Positions 1 through 10,030 of a stretch of DNA of 64,000 nt are shown here, piece after piece (the stretch's first letter is position 1; the number at the start of each line of letters is the position of its first letter). Location of the stretch: positions 41,787,501-41,851,500 of the forward strand of contig JAYKYS010000001.1 of the NCBI GenBank assembly GCA_036924285.1. The letters run 5' to 3'. Position numbers and translations under genes: made by a program. Under the pieces are notes generated by a model, which saw only the letters and a program-made list of their open reading frames with translations, made no database searches and had not been told where the DNA came from. The stretch is from Asterella californica. Lineage: Eukaryota; Streptophyta; Marchantiopsida; Marchantiales; Aytoniaceae.

Positions 1-145
1 TTGTTGTCGTAGGACGTTGCATATCTGATGCTTAGCAACATATCCCGGTATACGTTGTTAGAATAATATGATGTACCCTGACCCTGTGCATGTACTTCAG
101 GATATTGTTTCTGAAGGCAGTAATGTCCTTACTTTTGCAGCTATA

Positions 146-1729
146 ATGGCAACCAAGCGCATACTCATCCTTTGCACTTCTCACGACGAGTTGATTGGTG
201 GTGAATCAACTGGTCTATGGTGAGTTTTCTAGCCGTCTATGTTTATGCGAACTTCTCGAGGTACTTTGACGGTAAACATCGAGGCTTTTAGCATGTTGGT
301 TTTAGTTGATCAAGGTGCCAAGTGGTTTGGATGCCGTGGTCTCAGTGAGTTGCTGTTGTGCACGTCGACAGGGCTGAAGAACTGATTGCACCATACTACG
401 CTTTCACCAAGGCAGGGGCACATGTAGACATCATCAGCGTAATGGGTGGAAGTTCCCCATAGGTATTGTTTCTGCAGAAGTTTGATGGGCCGGGGCGTTG
501 GAGTTCAAGAAATTGCATAGCTTTGTATGGTGGGCTTGAGGCGATGCTCGAGGAGCAAATTTCTCTTCTTAGTACTTCTCTTTTAGTTACATATCCTGGT
601 GGTCGTTTCAGATGCCGGCAGTTTAGCGGAGGGACTTGTAACCCCGGTGGTGAAGACTTTCCTTGGAGAAGGTGGGTGTTCTTCAGTTTGTCCCTGTATA
701 TGTCTCTGCACCTAAGACACAGATTGTATTGTAGATTTGTATTAGAACAACCAGGTTGTTGTGGGTGCTGCTGTTCCCGTTCTCGTTCCCGTAGCAGAGT
801 CTTGCGCATTGAGACGAGATTGCCTCCTAATGAAGTTACTCTCTGCACCGAGTCTGAAGAATTTGGTTGAGAATACCAAATCTGTTGCCGACTCTAAAGG
901 TGCAGCGCAGTCCTACGACGCAATCTATCTGCCAGGTAAGTGATACGGACATATCACACTCCCATCAGGACTATTTCACGTAGAAACGTTTGCTTTTTGA
1001 CACAAATCTTCGGTCTTGTACTCGTAACCGTTTCAAACGTTTCTCTTCGTATGTCAGGTGGACATGGAGTGTGTTTTGATCTTGTCTCAGATAAAACATG
1101 CATTGCGTTGGTCGAAAGTTTCTGGGCAGCGGGTAAGTTGTTGGTGCTGTTTGCCATGGTCCAGCTGGGCTTGTAGAAGTAAAACAACCAAACGGAGACC
1201 CTATCGTAAAGGACAGAAGGGTACGTGTTTCTTACAGCCCTTCCGCTGCATGAAGGACGTGAAACACACTTGTCGATGCATGCGTGGAAGCTTTTTGCGT
1301 GGTGATTATCATAAGGAGATTTTAGTTTGTCAAGCTCTTTTTTGTTCATTGGTTCATAGTTTCTCTTGTTTGCTTATGCAGGTTTCCGGCTTTACCAATT
1401 CAGAAGAGGAGGCTGTTGGGAAAACCAAAAAAGTACCATTCTTGTTGGAGGATAAATTGATTGAACTAGGCGGGAAATTTGAGAAGGGTGCAGATTGGGT
1501 AAGCCTGATGTTTCGCTCGGAGCGTGTCTGTAGCGACGCTGAGCATGTTTACAACGCGTGTACGCTTTTGACTTCGTAAGATACATGGATTTTGGTCTAA
1601 AGCCACCCTGTGTATCATATATGTGTGCAGCAACCGTTTGCCGTAAGAGATGGCAAACTTGTTACCGGTCAAAACCCAAGCAGTTCAGTGAGAGTGGAGG
1701 AGCTGGTTCTTGAAGCTCTTGGTGTGTAA
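146..1729 (+). pseudogene. DJ-1/PfpI (type 1 glutamine amidotransferase-like) family gene, multi-exon, frameshifted
   Basis: The product resembles the Hsp31-like branch of DJ-1/PfpI proteins, a family that includes glutathione-independent glyoxalases and protein chaperones; which activity applies here cannot be told. Exon 1 (146-219) starts MATKRILILCTSHDEL after a splice-acceptor-like ttttgcag at 133-140, suggesting a 5'UTR intron. Exon 2 begins at 372 and reads AEELIAPYYAFTKAGAHVDI. A later exon ends at 935 with SYDAIYLPG, followed by exons 1058-1220, 1382-1498 and 1631-1729 (stop TAA). The nucleophile motif VCHGPAG is present at about 1149-1169. Oddities: near 1135-1137 one base is missing between the glycine and the VVGAV strand, throwing the frame; exon 2 runs into an in-frame TAG near 455, where the frame also seems shifted; and the exon joining 455 to about 800 is not recognisable. 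All other junctions are GT-AG and in phase. I call it a recently broken gene; a sequencing error is the alternative. Confidence 0.72.
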
Positions 1730-3219
1730 CTCGCTTTGGAAGCAGTGAGTACAGTATGGATGTAAAGGTACTTACCTGTAAATGAGAACGTATCCCTCAG
1801 TCCTTCTGCAAGACACTAGTAGTATGTGCAGAATTTAATATTTTGCCACCCTGTCGAGCATCACGAAGTGGAATTCTGTGTTATTCATTATCCGGCGAAG
1901 ACAGCGCCTCGGCATCAGACGGTGTTCCGTGTCAACGATTGGACACAGTAATATACTGCCAAAGTAGGAGGTCTTCCTTTTCTGTACTTCATGAGGAATA
2001 ATGTACATGATGGTTCAAGGGGATTGGGGTTGTAGCTCTCCATTTGGCGCGTGTTTGCCCATCATATTGTACGATAGGATATAGTTTAAGGAGTTATCTT
2101 GCTGGATGAAGTGGGAATCTTTTCGTCCAAACAGTTATGATGGTTCTGCTACAGATTGCGTCTTAACCTTTGCACTCCACGAAGTGACTGCTGAGTCGAA
2201 ATAATGTTCCTCTACATGAGTTTCCTGGTTGAGTATGTTCAGGTTTCTCATTTCTTATGCCAGGTGTGCGAGCAGGAATTAATCTCAGCATCGTAAATCC
2301 TTATTACAAAGCTATGCCAGTAAGAATCGCGCGCTTGTGCCATTGTGAGAGTTGAATGAGAATGGCGTGTCTGCGAAATGTGAGTCATTTTCTAAATGAG
2401 TAAGAGCATGCTTCTGTTGCACCTGGAACGGATCCAACATCGTTCCGCAGATCACTGGAAGTTACGGAACTAAAACATTCGATAATGGTTGCTGATTGTA
2501 GTTTTCTCCTATGACTGATGATCGCGTTGGAAGGAGTAGGTACGTATAGTTGCCTTTGATGTCACCGACCGCGCCCATTCCTGTTCCAGACATCGCATGC
2601 ACCTTGTCACAGGAGAGACGAACATGAGTGAGGGCTACCGGTTCAAGATTTACTGATGTTTCATTTCCTTATTCCTTTTCCTTCACACCACGATTCCTTT
2701 ATCATCGAACAACTACAGCGGAGCATCAGGGTTGATAAGAAAGAGGCCACAATCCACAGTCAGTCCACAGAAAAGGCAGGAAAGTAGGCGCCGTATGTTG
2801 ATCTACTTGGAATCAGCTTTGTCTGACAGGATATGTGACACTCTTGATCGCAAGAGGGATGTGGGTTTCAATCCTCAGATCTTAATTTGTATTATCGTGG
2901 AACCCAATTTGAATTCTTGCTTGTCGGCTGACTCCAGCTTGATGAGAGTTTGCTCCCTTCTTACTTTTCATGTAGTCCTCTATACGCCAATTCTCCACTC
3001 CTCTGCTTGTCATTGTAATCCATCTTGCATCCACGGAGCTACACTACACTCTCACGGGGAACCCTTCACTCACTTTAACTTTATTGAGTTAACAGCTAGT
3101 TAACAATCATAGAAACCCAAACATCCGGTCAATGCTCTTGTTACATGAGAAAATTTTAGCTAAAAAATCTGATTTAGGAGAGGAAGAGTGCGGTATTGGT
3201 GGAAGAACATGTAAAAAAT
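1730..3219. other. Intergenic stretch, no gene seen
   Basis: Nothing here resembles a known protein. The longest open frame (2732-3103, plus strand, 123 codons) has no recognisable motif and ends in ordinary low-complexity sequence. It is shorter than what chance gives elsewhere in the window. No RNA gene or terminal repeat was seen. Confidence 0.5.
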
Positions 3220-3408
3220 GTTTTAGTTTTTATGGAATTTTGTTTAATGTGTCTGATGTATTCGATGTCGTAATTTTTACATAATCTTGTTTAACGTGTC
3301 AGATGTATTCGATGTCGTAGTTTTCATAGAATCTTGTTTAACGTGTTAGATGTAATCAGTGTCGTAGTTTTCATAGAATCTTGTTGAACGTGTCAGATGT
3401 ATTCAAAC
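3220..3408. repeat. 47-bp tandem repeat, four copies
   Basis: Units beginning with gtgtcagatgtattcgatg start at about 3249, 3296, 3343 and 3390, exactly 47 bases apart. The unit continues through gtcgtagttttcatagaatc, and a partial unit leads in from about 3220. Copies differ by a few substitutions only (ttaacg/tgaacg; ataatc/tagaatc), with no length change. The array lies directly upstream of the decayed integrase at 3560 and may have belonged to the same old element. Confidence 0.85.
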
Positions 3409-3559
3409 ATCCAACATGAAGATGGATTATGTCTAATTTATCCGAATATTATTCACTTCAAATGGATAATAAATTTAGTTATTATGTCAATCGAGAGATG
3501 ACAAAAGAGATATTTGATACTTGCTCGAGAAGATTTGTCAAACCATGTGAAAGAAGAGT

Positions 3560-4135
3560 ACTTCGGACACAAGACAATTGAAAAAGTTTTGTCAATTTTT
3601 ACTGAAAAAAGTTGTTTGTGATACAAATGCGTAGGGAAGATTATTGCACATCGAGGAGAGTTGGATGCTCATGAAGTTCGTGACTTTTTTGCGAGATGTG
3701 GAATGAACTTTTCGCTTACAGTTGTCTACAACCCCTAAGAGAACGCTAAGAGCAATGTGATCATCCATCCATCGTGAAAGCATTGGTGAAAGTTTGCAAC
3801 GGAAGAGTACGTGAGTGATCTCGACTCTTACCGTTTGCGTTATGGGTTAATCGCATGATGCATATCTGAGTGATAAGCTACATGCTCGTGGAGCTCCTGA
3901 CAATCGAGAAACCTATCATGCTCATTGAAGAACATGTTTTGACATAAAGTTTGTTATCTTGATAGTACAATTCTACGAGAAAGAGCTTTTGACAATCCGC
4001 TTTTGACAATTGGAACGGAGATCGAACACATCGAAGTTACTTTGGACATGCTGAGGGAAGCACAATTGAAGAAGAATGCTAGATTGGATGAGGGACATGA
4101 TTGACGACATCTATTGATTGTCTTGATGTCCTCAA
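3560..4135 (+). pseudogene. Decayed Ty3/gypsy integrase fragment
   Basis: Broken frames give the hallmark of a gypsy integrase catalytic core. From 3628 the frame reads CVGKIIAHRGELDAHE, then FFARCGMNFSLTVVYNP up to an in-frame stop, matching the usual 'ADRGELD...TAYNP' segment. A shifted frame from about 3770 gives VKALVKVCNGRVRE and LLPFALWVNRMMHI, matching the region after the catalytic glutamate, and a third near 3975-4035 gives a YEKELLTIR and QLERR segment. The second catalytic aspartate is replaced by histidine (AHRG), and the glutamate region (expected KxER) reads AKSN. At least three stops and two frameshifts separate these pieces. It is an old, dead copy of a family different from the chromovirus at 19-26 kb. 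The protease and RT portions are not recognisable upstream. Confidence 0.7.
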
Positions 4136-4839
4136 TCTAGCAATCAATCACATTGTCTAGATTGATTGTCTAGATGACAACAATCTGTATAATCAATATA
4201 ACTGTGAAGTGAAGTTCTAGATGTGTTGGTTCGGGACGTATGTGATCAAGTGTATGATAATTCTACATATGGTTTACTGAAGCAAGGATTAAGATATCTC
4301 TTGCGAATAAAAGGATGAAGATCTCCAAGAAACGAGATGGACAAATGAATCTTGAAGATTACGATACAGAGTTTGGATTCAAGGATATAGAGGATGAAGA
4401 CGACAATGATCCAAGAGAGGGTGTTGAGGTTGTATGAAATGCTAGTCTATTCTTTGCTTGAATATTGTGACGTATGTCGGAGGATGCGTAAGTTTAGAGG
4501 AGGTGAATGTCGTGTTGTGGATCGACTATGGTGTTAAACTAAAGATTGGGATGGAATTTTATCAACTTCTTCTAAAAATATTTCTGATTGCATTATTGGA
4601 TATCTTTGTCGAGATGATCAAAATTGATCGTTCTATCGTCGCGAATGGAACTATGACCACGGAGTTACGGACAGTTGTGACATTTGAGATTTCGTGGGTC
4701 ACTGAACAAGACCCCGGATAGGTTGACATGGCATCCGACACGCTGACAAAGATAGAGTGTTGATAAGACAAGATGTCGACATGGCGAGAGTTGATTGAAA
4801 GGTGATATTGATGAGGCATTAGGTTTGAGGTGGTAGATT
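4136..4839. other. Spacer between integrase remnant and LTR-like block
   Basis: Positions 4136-4200 hold short self-complementary runs around tctagattgattgtctagat. A stretch rich in acidic codons (4320-4435) may be the eroded C-terminal end of the same integrase, followed by a stop. The 4458-4721 open frame has no recognisable motif. I assign no function. Confidence 0.35.
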
Positions 4840-4970
4840 GGGGTGACGTGCAATCATGCATGTATGCCACTTGGTGATCCGGCACACGTGCCACTTTGCA
4901 GACTTGCATGCGAGACACTTGGCAGACCTAGACAGTGACACCTGGACTTTTATCCCCAGCTTCCAAACAC

Positions 4971-4977
4971 TATAAAA
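4971..4977 (+). promoter_or_regulatory. TATA box (tataaaa) in LTR-like block
   Basis: The motif cactataaaagtcag sits 3' of a GC-richer upstream stretch, about 840 bases past the integrase remnant. The position fits the U3/R promoter of an LTR. It is sequence-only evidence, and any activity is doubtful given the decay of the element. Confidence 0.4.
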
Positions 4978-5111
4978 GTCAGGGTTCTAAAGTTCAATCT
5001 AGAGATTTTTTGTTAGACTCGACAAGCTGCCGAAATCCAATTTTTTTGCCTGGATTTTCAGGACTTGGGAGGTTGGAGTGAAGTCACTTTGGTCACTTTG
5101 GGTCTTGGGTA

Positions 5112-5855
5112 CAAAATTGCCCAAGCCTTCACACAATTTTTCACCTTAAGAGATCACATCAAACTTTAAAAGGTCACGGAAGTTGCTACAGAGGTCATAA
5201 TCAAGAGTTGCTGGTACTGCTAGATAGGTTTTTTTGAGCCCGCTCTATTGATACCAAGAACGTAAAGTTTGAACTTAAAGAGAGGAAGTCATAGCTATAT
5301 GAATTTTTCGATTATCTTTGTAAGTTTTCAACCAAAATTGTGCAAGCTCTCTCACAATTTCACCACAAGAAGGAGTTGGGAAGATATGGGTCTCAAAAGT
5401 GTGTGAACTCTTTGCACAATTTAGAATCTAGAGGAGGATCAGAAGTCTTTGAAAGAGCATAATTATTTCTACAGGGCTCGGATCTCTGCATGCTAAGTAT
5501 CATTAGAAAGATCTTTTCAAAAGCTTTTTTGATGCAAAGAAAAGAATTTTATGACAGAAATGAAGATTTCGGCTGATATTTGAAATTTTCTGACAAAATT
5601 GTGCAAGTCTTCTCACAGTTTCACCACTAGGAGGTATTGAGGAAAGTCATGAGCAAAAAATGTGCAAGCATTGACACAGTTTAAGTCTCAAAGGGTTCAA
5701 AAACTTTAGGAGACCATAACTATTTATACAAAGCTTAGATACAAGCATGTTTGGTATCATTAGAAAGACTTTTTCAAAGACTTTTCGGTGACAGACCATT
5801 GAGTCTTTTTTGTAAACTTTATGAATAATTGGTAGCAATAAAAAGTAGAATTTTG
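5112..5855. repeat. 261-bp imperfect tandem repeat, two and a half to three copies
   Basis: The second and third units start with aaaattgtgcaag at 5334 and 5595, exactly 261 bases apart. A shorter, more divergent unit begins at 5112 with acaaaattgcccaagcc. Each unit continues with a ctcacartttcaccac segment, a (t)tgcacaattt-like segment about 75 bases later and a tatcattagaaaga segment about 170 bases in. The copies are diverged by substitution but keep the same order of blocks, so this is an old amplification inside the LTR-like block. Confidence 0.75.
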
Positions 5856-6124
5856 AATTGAAAGCGCTCGTATCTTGTCGTCCTTGTTTCTCAACCTTAT
5901 GCACTTTCCACTACCCCACGTAATTCCTAGATACACCTTTCATGTCTTACGATACGACATCGTGTCTCTGACTCATTGTGTAATATTGGATGCCATCCAG
6001 TTGGATGAACACTTGTACTCAAAAATCTCACAGTGACTTTTGTAGTCCTTCTCTCGTCTCTCTGTAATCCAAAACGAGTGTTATTGCTGTCTTTGACACG
6101 CTATTTCATATAAATACTCTTTCA

Positions 6125-7096
6125 GGTGTTGTGATTGAGAAACTAGATGTTGAATTAATTAAACGAGCCATGGCTATATTAACTAAACTAAAATATATAC
6201 GAGTAAATTGTTACAGAATGAGTATGTTTAAGCTCTATCTTCCAAGAAGGGATTTGTACAAATAAAAACCTCAAGAAGGCGTGGAAGTTCTTAGGCTTAA
6301 CTTTCATAATCCAAAAATCATCCGGCATATAGTGACGAATTGTGGTCCATCATGCGAAAGGATTTTGGCTTTGAACTTTTTCACCACAAGAAAGAATTCT
6401 TGCCAATAGAGTTCAAGTCATTTTCTAGCACATGCATGTGCTTAACTGCAAGTATAGCCCTGCAATGTATATTTCTATTAAGTCTACTTTCAAGAAAAGT
6501 ACGTGTTTGGGTTGTTTCGCAAACAAGGGTGAAACTGAAAACTGACCTTGGACATTCAAAAATCAGAAATATGTTGTACAACCAAATGAAAAGAATACAG
6601 CCTCACAATTCTACCCCTCATTGTTAAACTGAGAGTTTACAGACGATTCGGCTCCACACTTACAACATATTGACAAATAGATTGCTATTATGAACGGTCT
6701 CCAAAGCACTCATGTTCATTAGAATATTGACTCTTAGCTCAAACAATTCTTGATTCATGCAAGGATTTATTTGATGAAAATATATCTTTTGAAACATTAC
6801 AATTCTTCATTCATCTTAGATATTACTTACCAGTGATGAAAGAACCATATTAACACTATAGTCTGCATCTGCCACTCATGCAAGATCAACTGCACAACTC
6901 TGTTAACCACAACTCTGACAAGTGTTTGTATATGGTCTACCTTAGCAAGATGATATCACATGGACTTCAATAGCAGTTCAAGTATGAGCTCTTGTTCGAG
7001 TCCATGGATAGGAAGGTCTTCATTTGGGAATGAGAAGTACCATATCAAGGAGTCTTTTAGGTCTCGATCATAGCATATTTCGTCTGACTCATAAAA
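6125..7096. other. Intergenic stretch downstream of the kelch gene, no gene seen
   Basis: AT-rich sequence with only short open frames (the longest, 6340-6627, has no recognisable motif). It contains the 3' flank of the minus-strand kelch gene; no clear polyadenylation signal could be fixed. Confidence 0.45.
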
Positions 7097-9718
7097 TCAC
7101 TCTCCACCGTTGGTCCACTCAGGAAGCTCATTTTGTGACGACCACGACGAGTCATTGCAGTTAACGTGTAGAGAAGGAGTATACATATTTTCCGTGTAAG
7201 CTGATGATCGCTGTCCTGACGACTTGTCACTGGTATCTATAGACACCCTTTCGCCGCGTACGTGCATGGTTTGTGGATAGGTTACCTCATGTGAGAGGTC
7301 TTTGAAAAGTCTACGGAGAGCTATTGATTGCTTCCTCTACTGAACTTGCAATTGTTCAATCCTTGAGTAGCCTGTATATATAATAGGATGTGAATTTGAG
7401 AAAGTGACAGATTCAAAGTGGAAAATACTTAAAAGTAACGTTCATTGATATCTTTCTTCACACCTCAATTTAAATGCTTCATTTTTTTTCTTTTCTTCCA
7501 CAGTTTGAATGCTACTAAACACGAAGGCTGCTCATCTCAAGAAGAGGATGAGTAGAAGAGGTTTTGGTCAGCAATATTGTACACACCTCTTGCATTTTTG
7601 AGACAAAAGATCTGAAGTTTTACGAGCTTTCTGAAGTTTCTTCGATAAGATATGATGTTCTTGCACTGCCTTCTTCCTTCTCTCCGATTCCTCCTGTCGT
7701 CATGTTCAGAGAAAGTTGTTACTCCAAATCCTCAAGAGCATGAAACTTGTGAGCGAGTTGAAAAGAACGAGACTACTAATCCTTCTCTCAAGTTTCAGAG
7801 AGCACCTGTAGAGTTGTTCGCAAGTCTTCCATATCTTCTTGAGTTTGTATCAACTCTGTATTTTTTCTCCTCATAACATTTTCATATTCTGCAACTTTTA
7901 GTTGCATCTTTGCGGTCTTCTCCAGCGCATCAACCAGATTGCTCTGTAGCCGCAGTCCTTCAATGGCTGACACGACAAGAAACTTGTCAAACAAACCAAA
8001 TCCATGCATTACTTCCACAAAAGCATGACTTTGTATTAATCAGAACAGAATTTTGTAGTCTTCAGATGCATTAGGTCAAGTGACAAAATACGTTTGTTCT
8101 ATTTGCTTAAACTCTCATTCACCTGATGCATTCTCGATAAAAAAGATGTCTTGCAATGCACCCCATTCATGCACTCCCCCAAATATTACGAGACGTTGTC
8201 CGCATTTCACCATAGTATGCATGGACCGTTCGTATGTCTCTCCTCCTTGTCCAATTTCTAGCGTTGACTGATGTATCACCTTCTCGGACCACTTATTCCA
8301 TCTCCTCTGATTAGAGTGAAAGCTGAAGACATCACTGAGATACTTATATCCATTGAATCCCCCATGCATGATAAAATGCTGACCAACGACGGCAACTGAG
8401 AGTTGTCTTCTCGGAGATGGAACTTCACCCTGATTTTCAATTGTCTCCCATGTCATCGACTCTAAGTCTATAGCATGAAGGTCAGACAAACTCTCCGTGC
8501 CGTTGAAGCCTCCGAAGACAAACATCTTCGTGCCGATAATTGCTGCACCATGACCTCGACGAGGAGAAGGTGGTGTGCCAAAATACTCAAGAGAACTCCA
8601 CAACATCCAATGAAGATCTAGAGACCACAAGTCGTTGAGTAATCCCACGGATGATCTGTAACCTCCAAATACCACCATATATGATCCGTCTTTGTACAAG
8701 CAACTGGTATGTTGACAAATTGGATCTGGTTTCAGACCCACTATACTTGGAGATTGAGACCATTCGCAAAACACTGCGACACATACATTTTGCCTCACAG
8801 TGTTCAGATGTAATATCCGTCCTCCGTACATTTATTAGCGTCCAAAACATGACGTTCTTGATTTCACTGAGATCTTGAGTAAGTATGCATCAAGCATTTC
8901 AGTTGCGCATCATATCTAAACATTAACTACAAGGAGCTCTACATGAACATCACAGAAGTACTTACATCCATCTTCAGAGATTTTAAGAATAGACAAGTCT
9001 GACAAGTCATTTGTTCCATCAAAACCTCCAAATAAAATCATTTTGTTATCTCCAACTGCACAAGCTGTGTGTGTTTGTCTCGGACTAGGAGTGCTACAGC
9101 CATCTGCTGCTGAACACACAGGTTTCTTCCACTGCATGTCATCTGTGGTAGACGAACCAGATGAGATCGGATAGTTCAATATGTCTTACTTTCAGAATTT
9201 GAAGAACTCAAATGAAACTTGCACCGCTAAAGAAGACGATAAGACATTTTATGAATGAGGTCTAGTAATTTTCATAAGACCTTTGAACGGAACTGATAAC
9301 TACTCCAACATCTTAGTTATTTTGATCCATTTTGCACAATGAGTTCAATGTTATTATCCATGTACGGAAAACACTTCGAAGCTAGTATACGCTTCTCGTG
9401 TCAGTTGGAAAAGACCTTATGGAGCCAGACTATCTCAAGGTGATACAAATCCAACTACCAAAGAGTTCAATTGATAGGAAACTATCCACCGGAGGTAATC
9501 TCCGAAACTCTCTTCAGTTTGAGGTTTCTAAATGATGGGATCACTTTACCTGTCTCGAAAATGAGAACTTCATTAAAAAGCTCTTGTCCATTGTAACCTC
9601 CGAAGATGACAACACGAGAACATATTTTTGACCCTCTTGTCTTTGGAAGAGAAACTGCTGTGTGACCAGCTCGAGCAGAAGGCAACCATGCCAATAATGG
9701 AACTGTCCATCTAAGCAT
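7097..9718 (-). CDS. Six-kelch-repeat protein with C-terminal coiled coil (515 aa, six exons)
   Basis: Exons on the minus strand: 9718-9550, 9142-8966, 8773-8123, 8011-7806, 7693-7587, 7334-7097. All introns are GT-AG, phases are 1, 1, 1, 0, 2, and the total is exactly 516 codons with a terminal TGA, which is strong support for the model. Six kelch blades show the Gly-Gly signature: VVIFGGYNG (about residue 41), MILFGGFDG (95), MVVFGGY, FVFGGFNG, IMHGGFNG and LVIFGGV, so residues 1 to about 330 should form a beta-propeller. Residues about 350-470 are rich in Leu, Glu, Lys and Arg in heptad-like order and read as a coiled coil. The last about 45 residues are Ser/Asn-rich. Start: the ATG at 9718 is the only Met before an upstream in-frame TAA. 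Kelch propellers usually bind actin or other proteins; the partner here is unknown. It lies 313 bases after the Sfi1-like stop on the same strand and could be a downstream part of one larger gene. Confidence 0.85.
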
Positions 9719-10030
9719 AACTGCACACACTCCAAGAACTTGTGCCTTTTGTTAGTGATTTTTGTATTTTGTATTGATATTCTTTGTCAAATGCTCAAGC
9801 AGTCTAAGAGTACATGGTTCTTAACGTACTGACAGATATATGATTTGCTATGTAAGAATTGTTTACTATCTCAAACTTGTGCAACTTATTCGTTCTTTTG
9901 TATGTCTAAACACGAGTTTCACAACTCAGTTAGTTTTATGCAAACCAAAGTTGTAAGCACACTAGATAGAATCAAACTGTAAGAACATTGGATAGATTGT
10001 TCGTGACTTATTGTGCATTTCTCTCAAACA

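Larger units (their letters stand above)
4840..6124 (+). repeat. LTR-like block (U3 with TATA box, internal repeats), probable 3' LTR of the old gypsy element
   Basis: It follows the decayed integrase in the same orientation. It starts with a run of short ccacttgg/gacacctgg-type repeats typical of retroelement U3 regions, then a TATA box at 4971-4977, then a long untranslatable region of 261-bp repeats, and ends near actctttca at 6124. Exact ends are uncertain because no second LTR was found and the terminal TG cannot be fixed. An alternative is an unrelated noncoding repeat with a chance TATA motif. Confidence 0.4.

Noticed and set aside
396..870. Long overlapping frames on both strands (150 and 134 codons)
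   Set aside because: They cross the DJ-1 gene and contain low-complexity Arg/Glu or Arg/Ser runs; they are shadows or chance frames, not genes.
8587..8850. Alternative frame across the kelch exon, reading EIKNVMFWTLINV
   Set aside because: It needs a different acceptor and then runs into a stop; the 8774 acceptor keeps the kelch frame and all phases.
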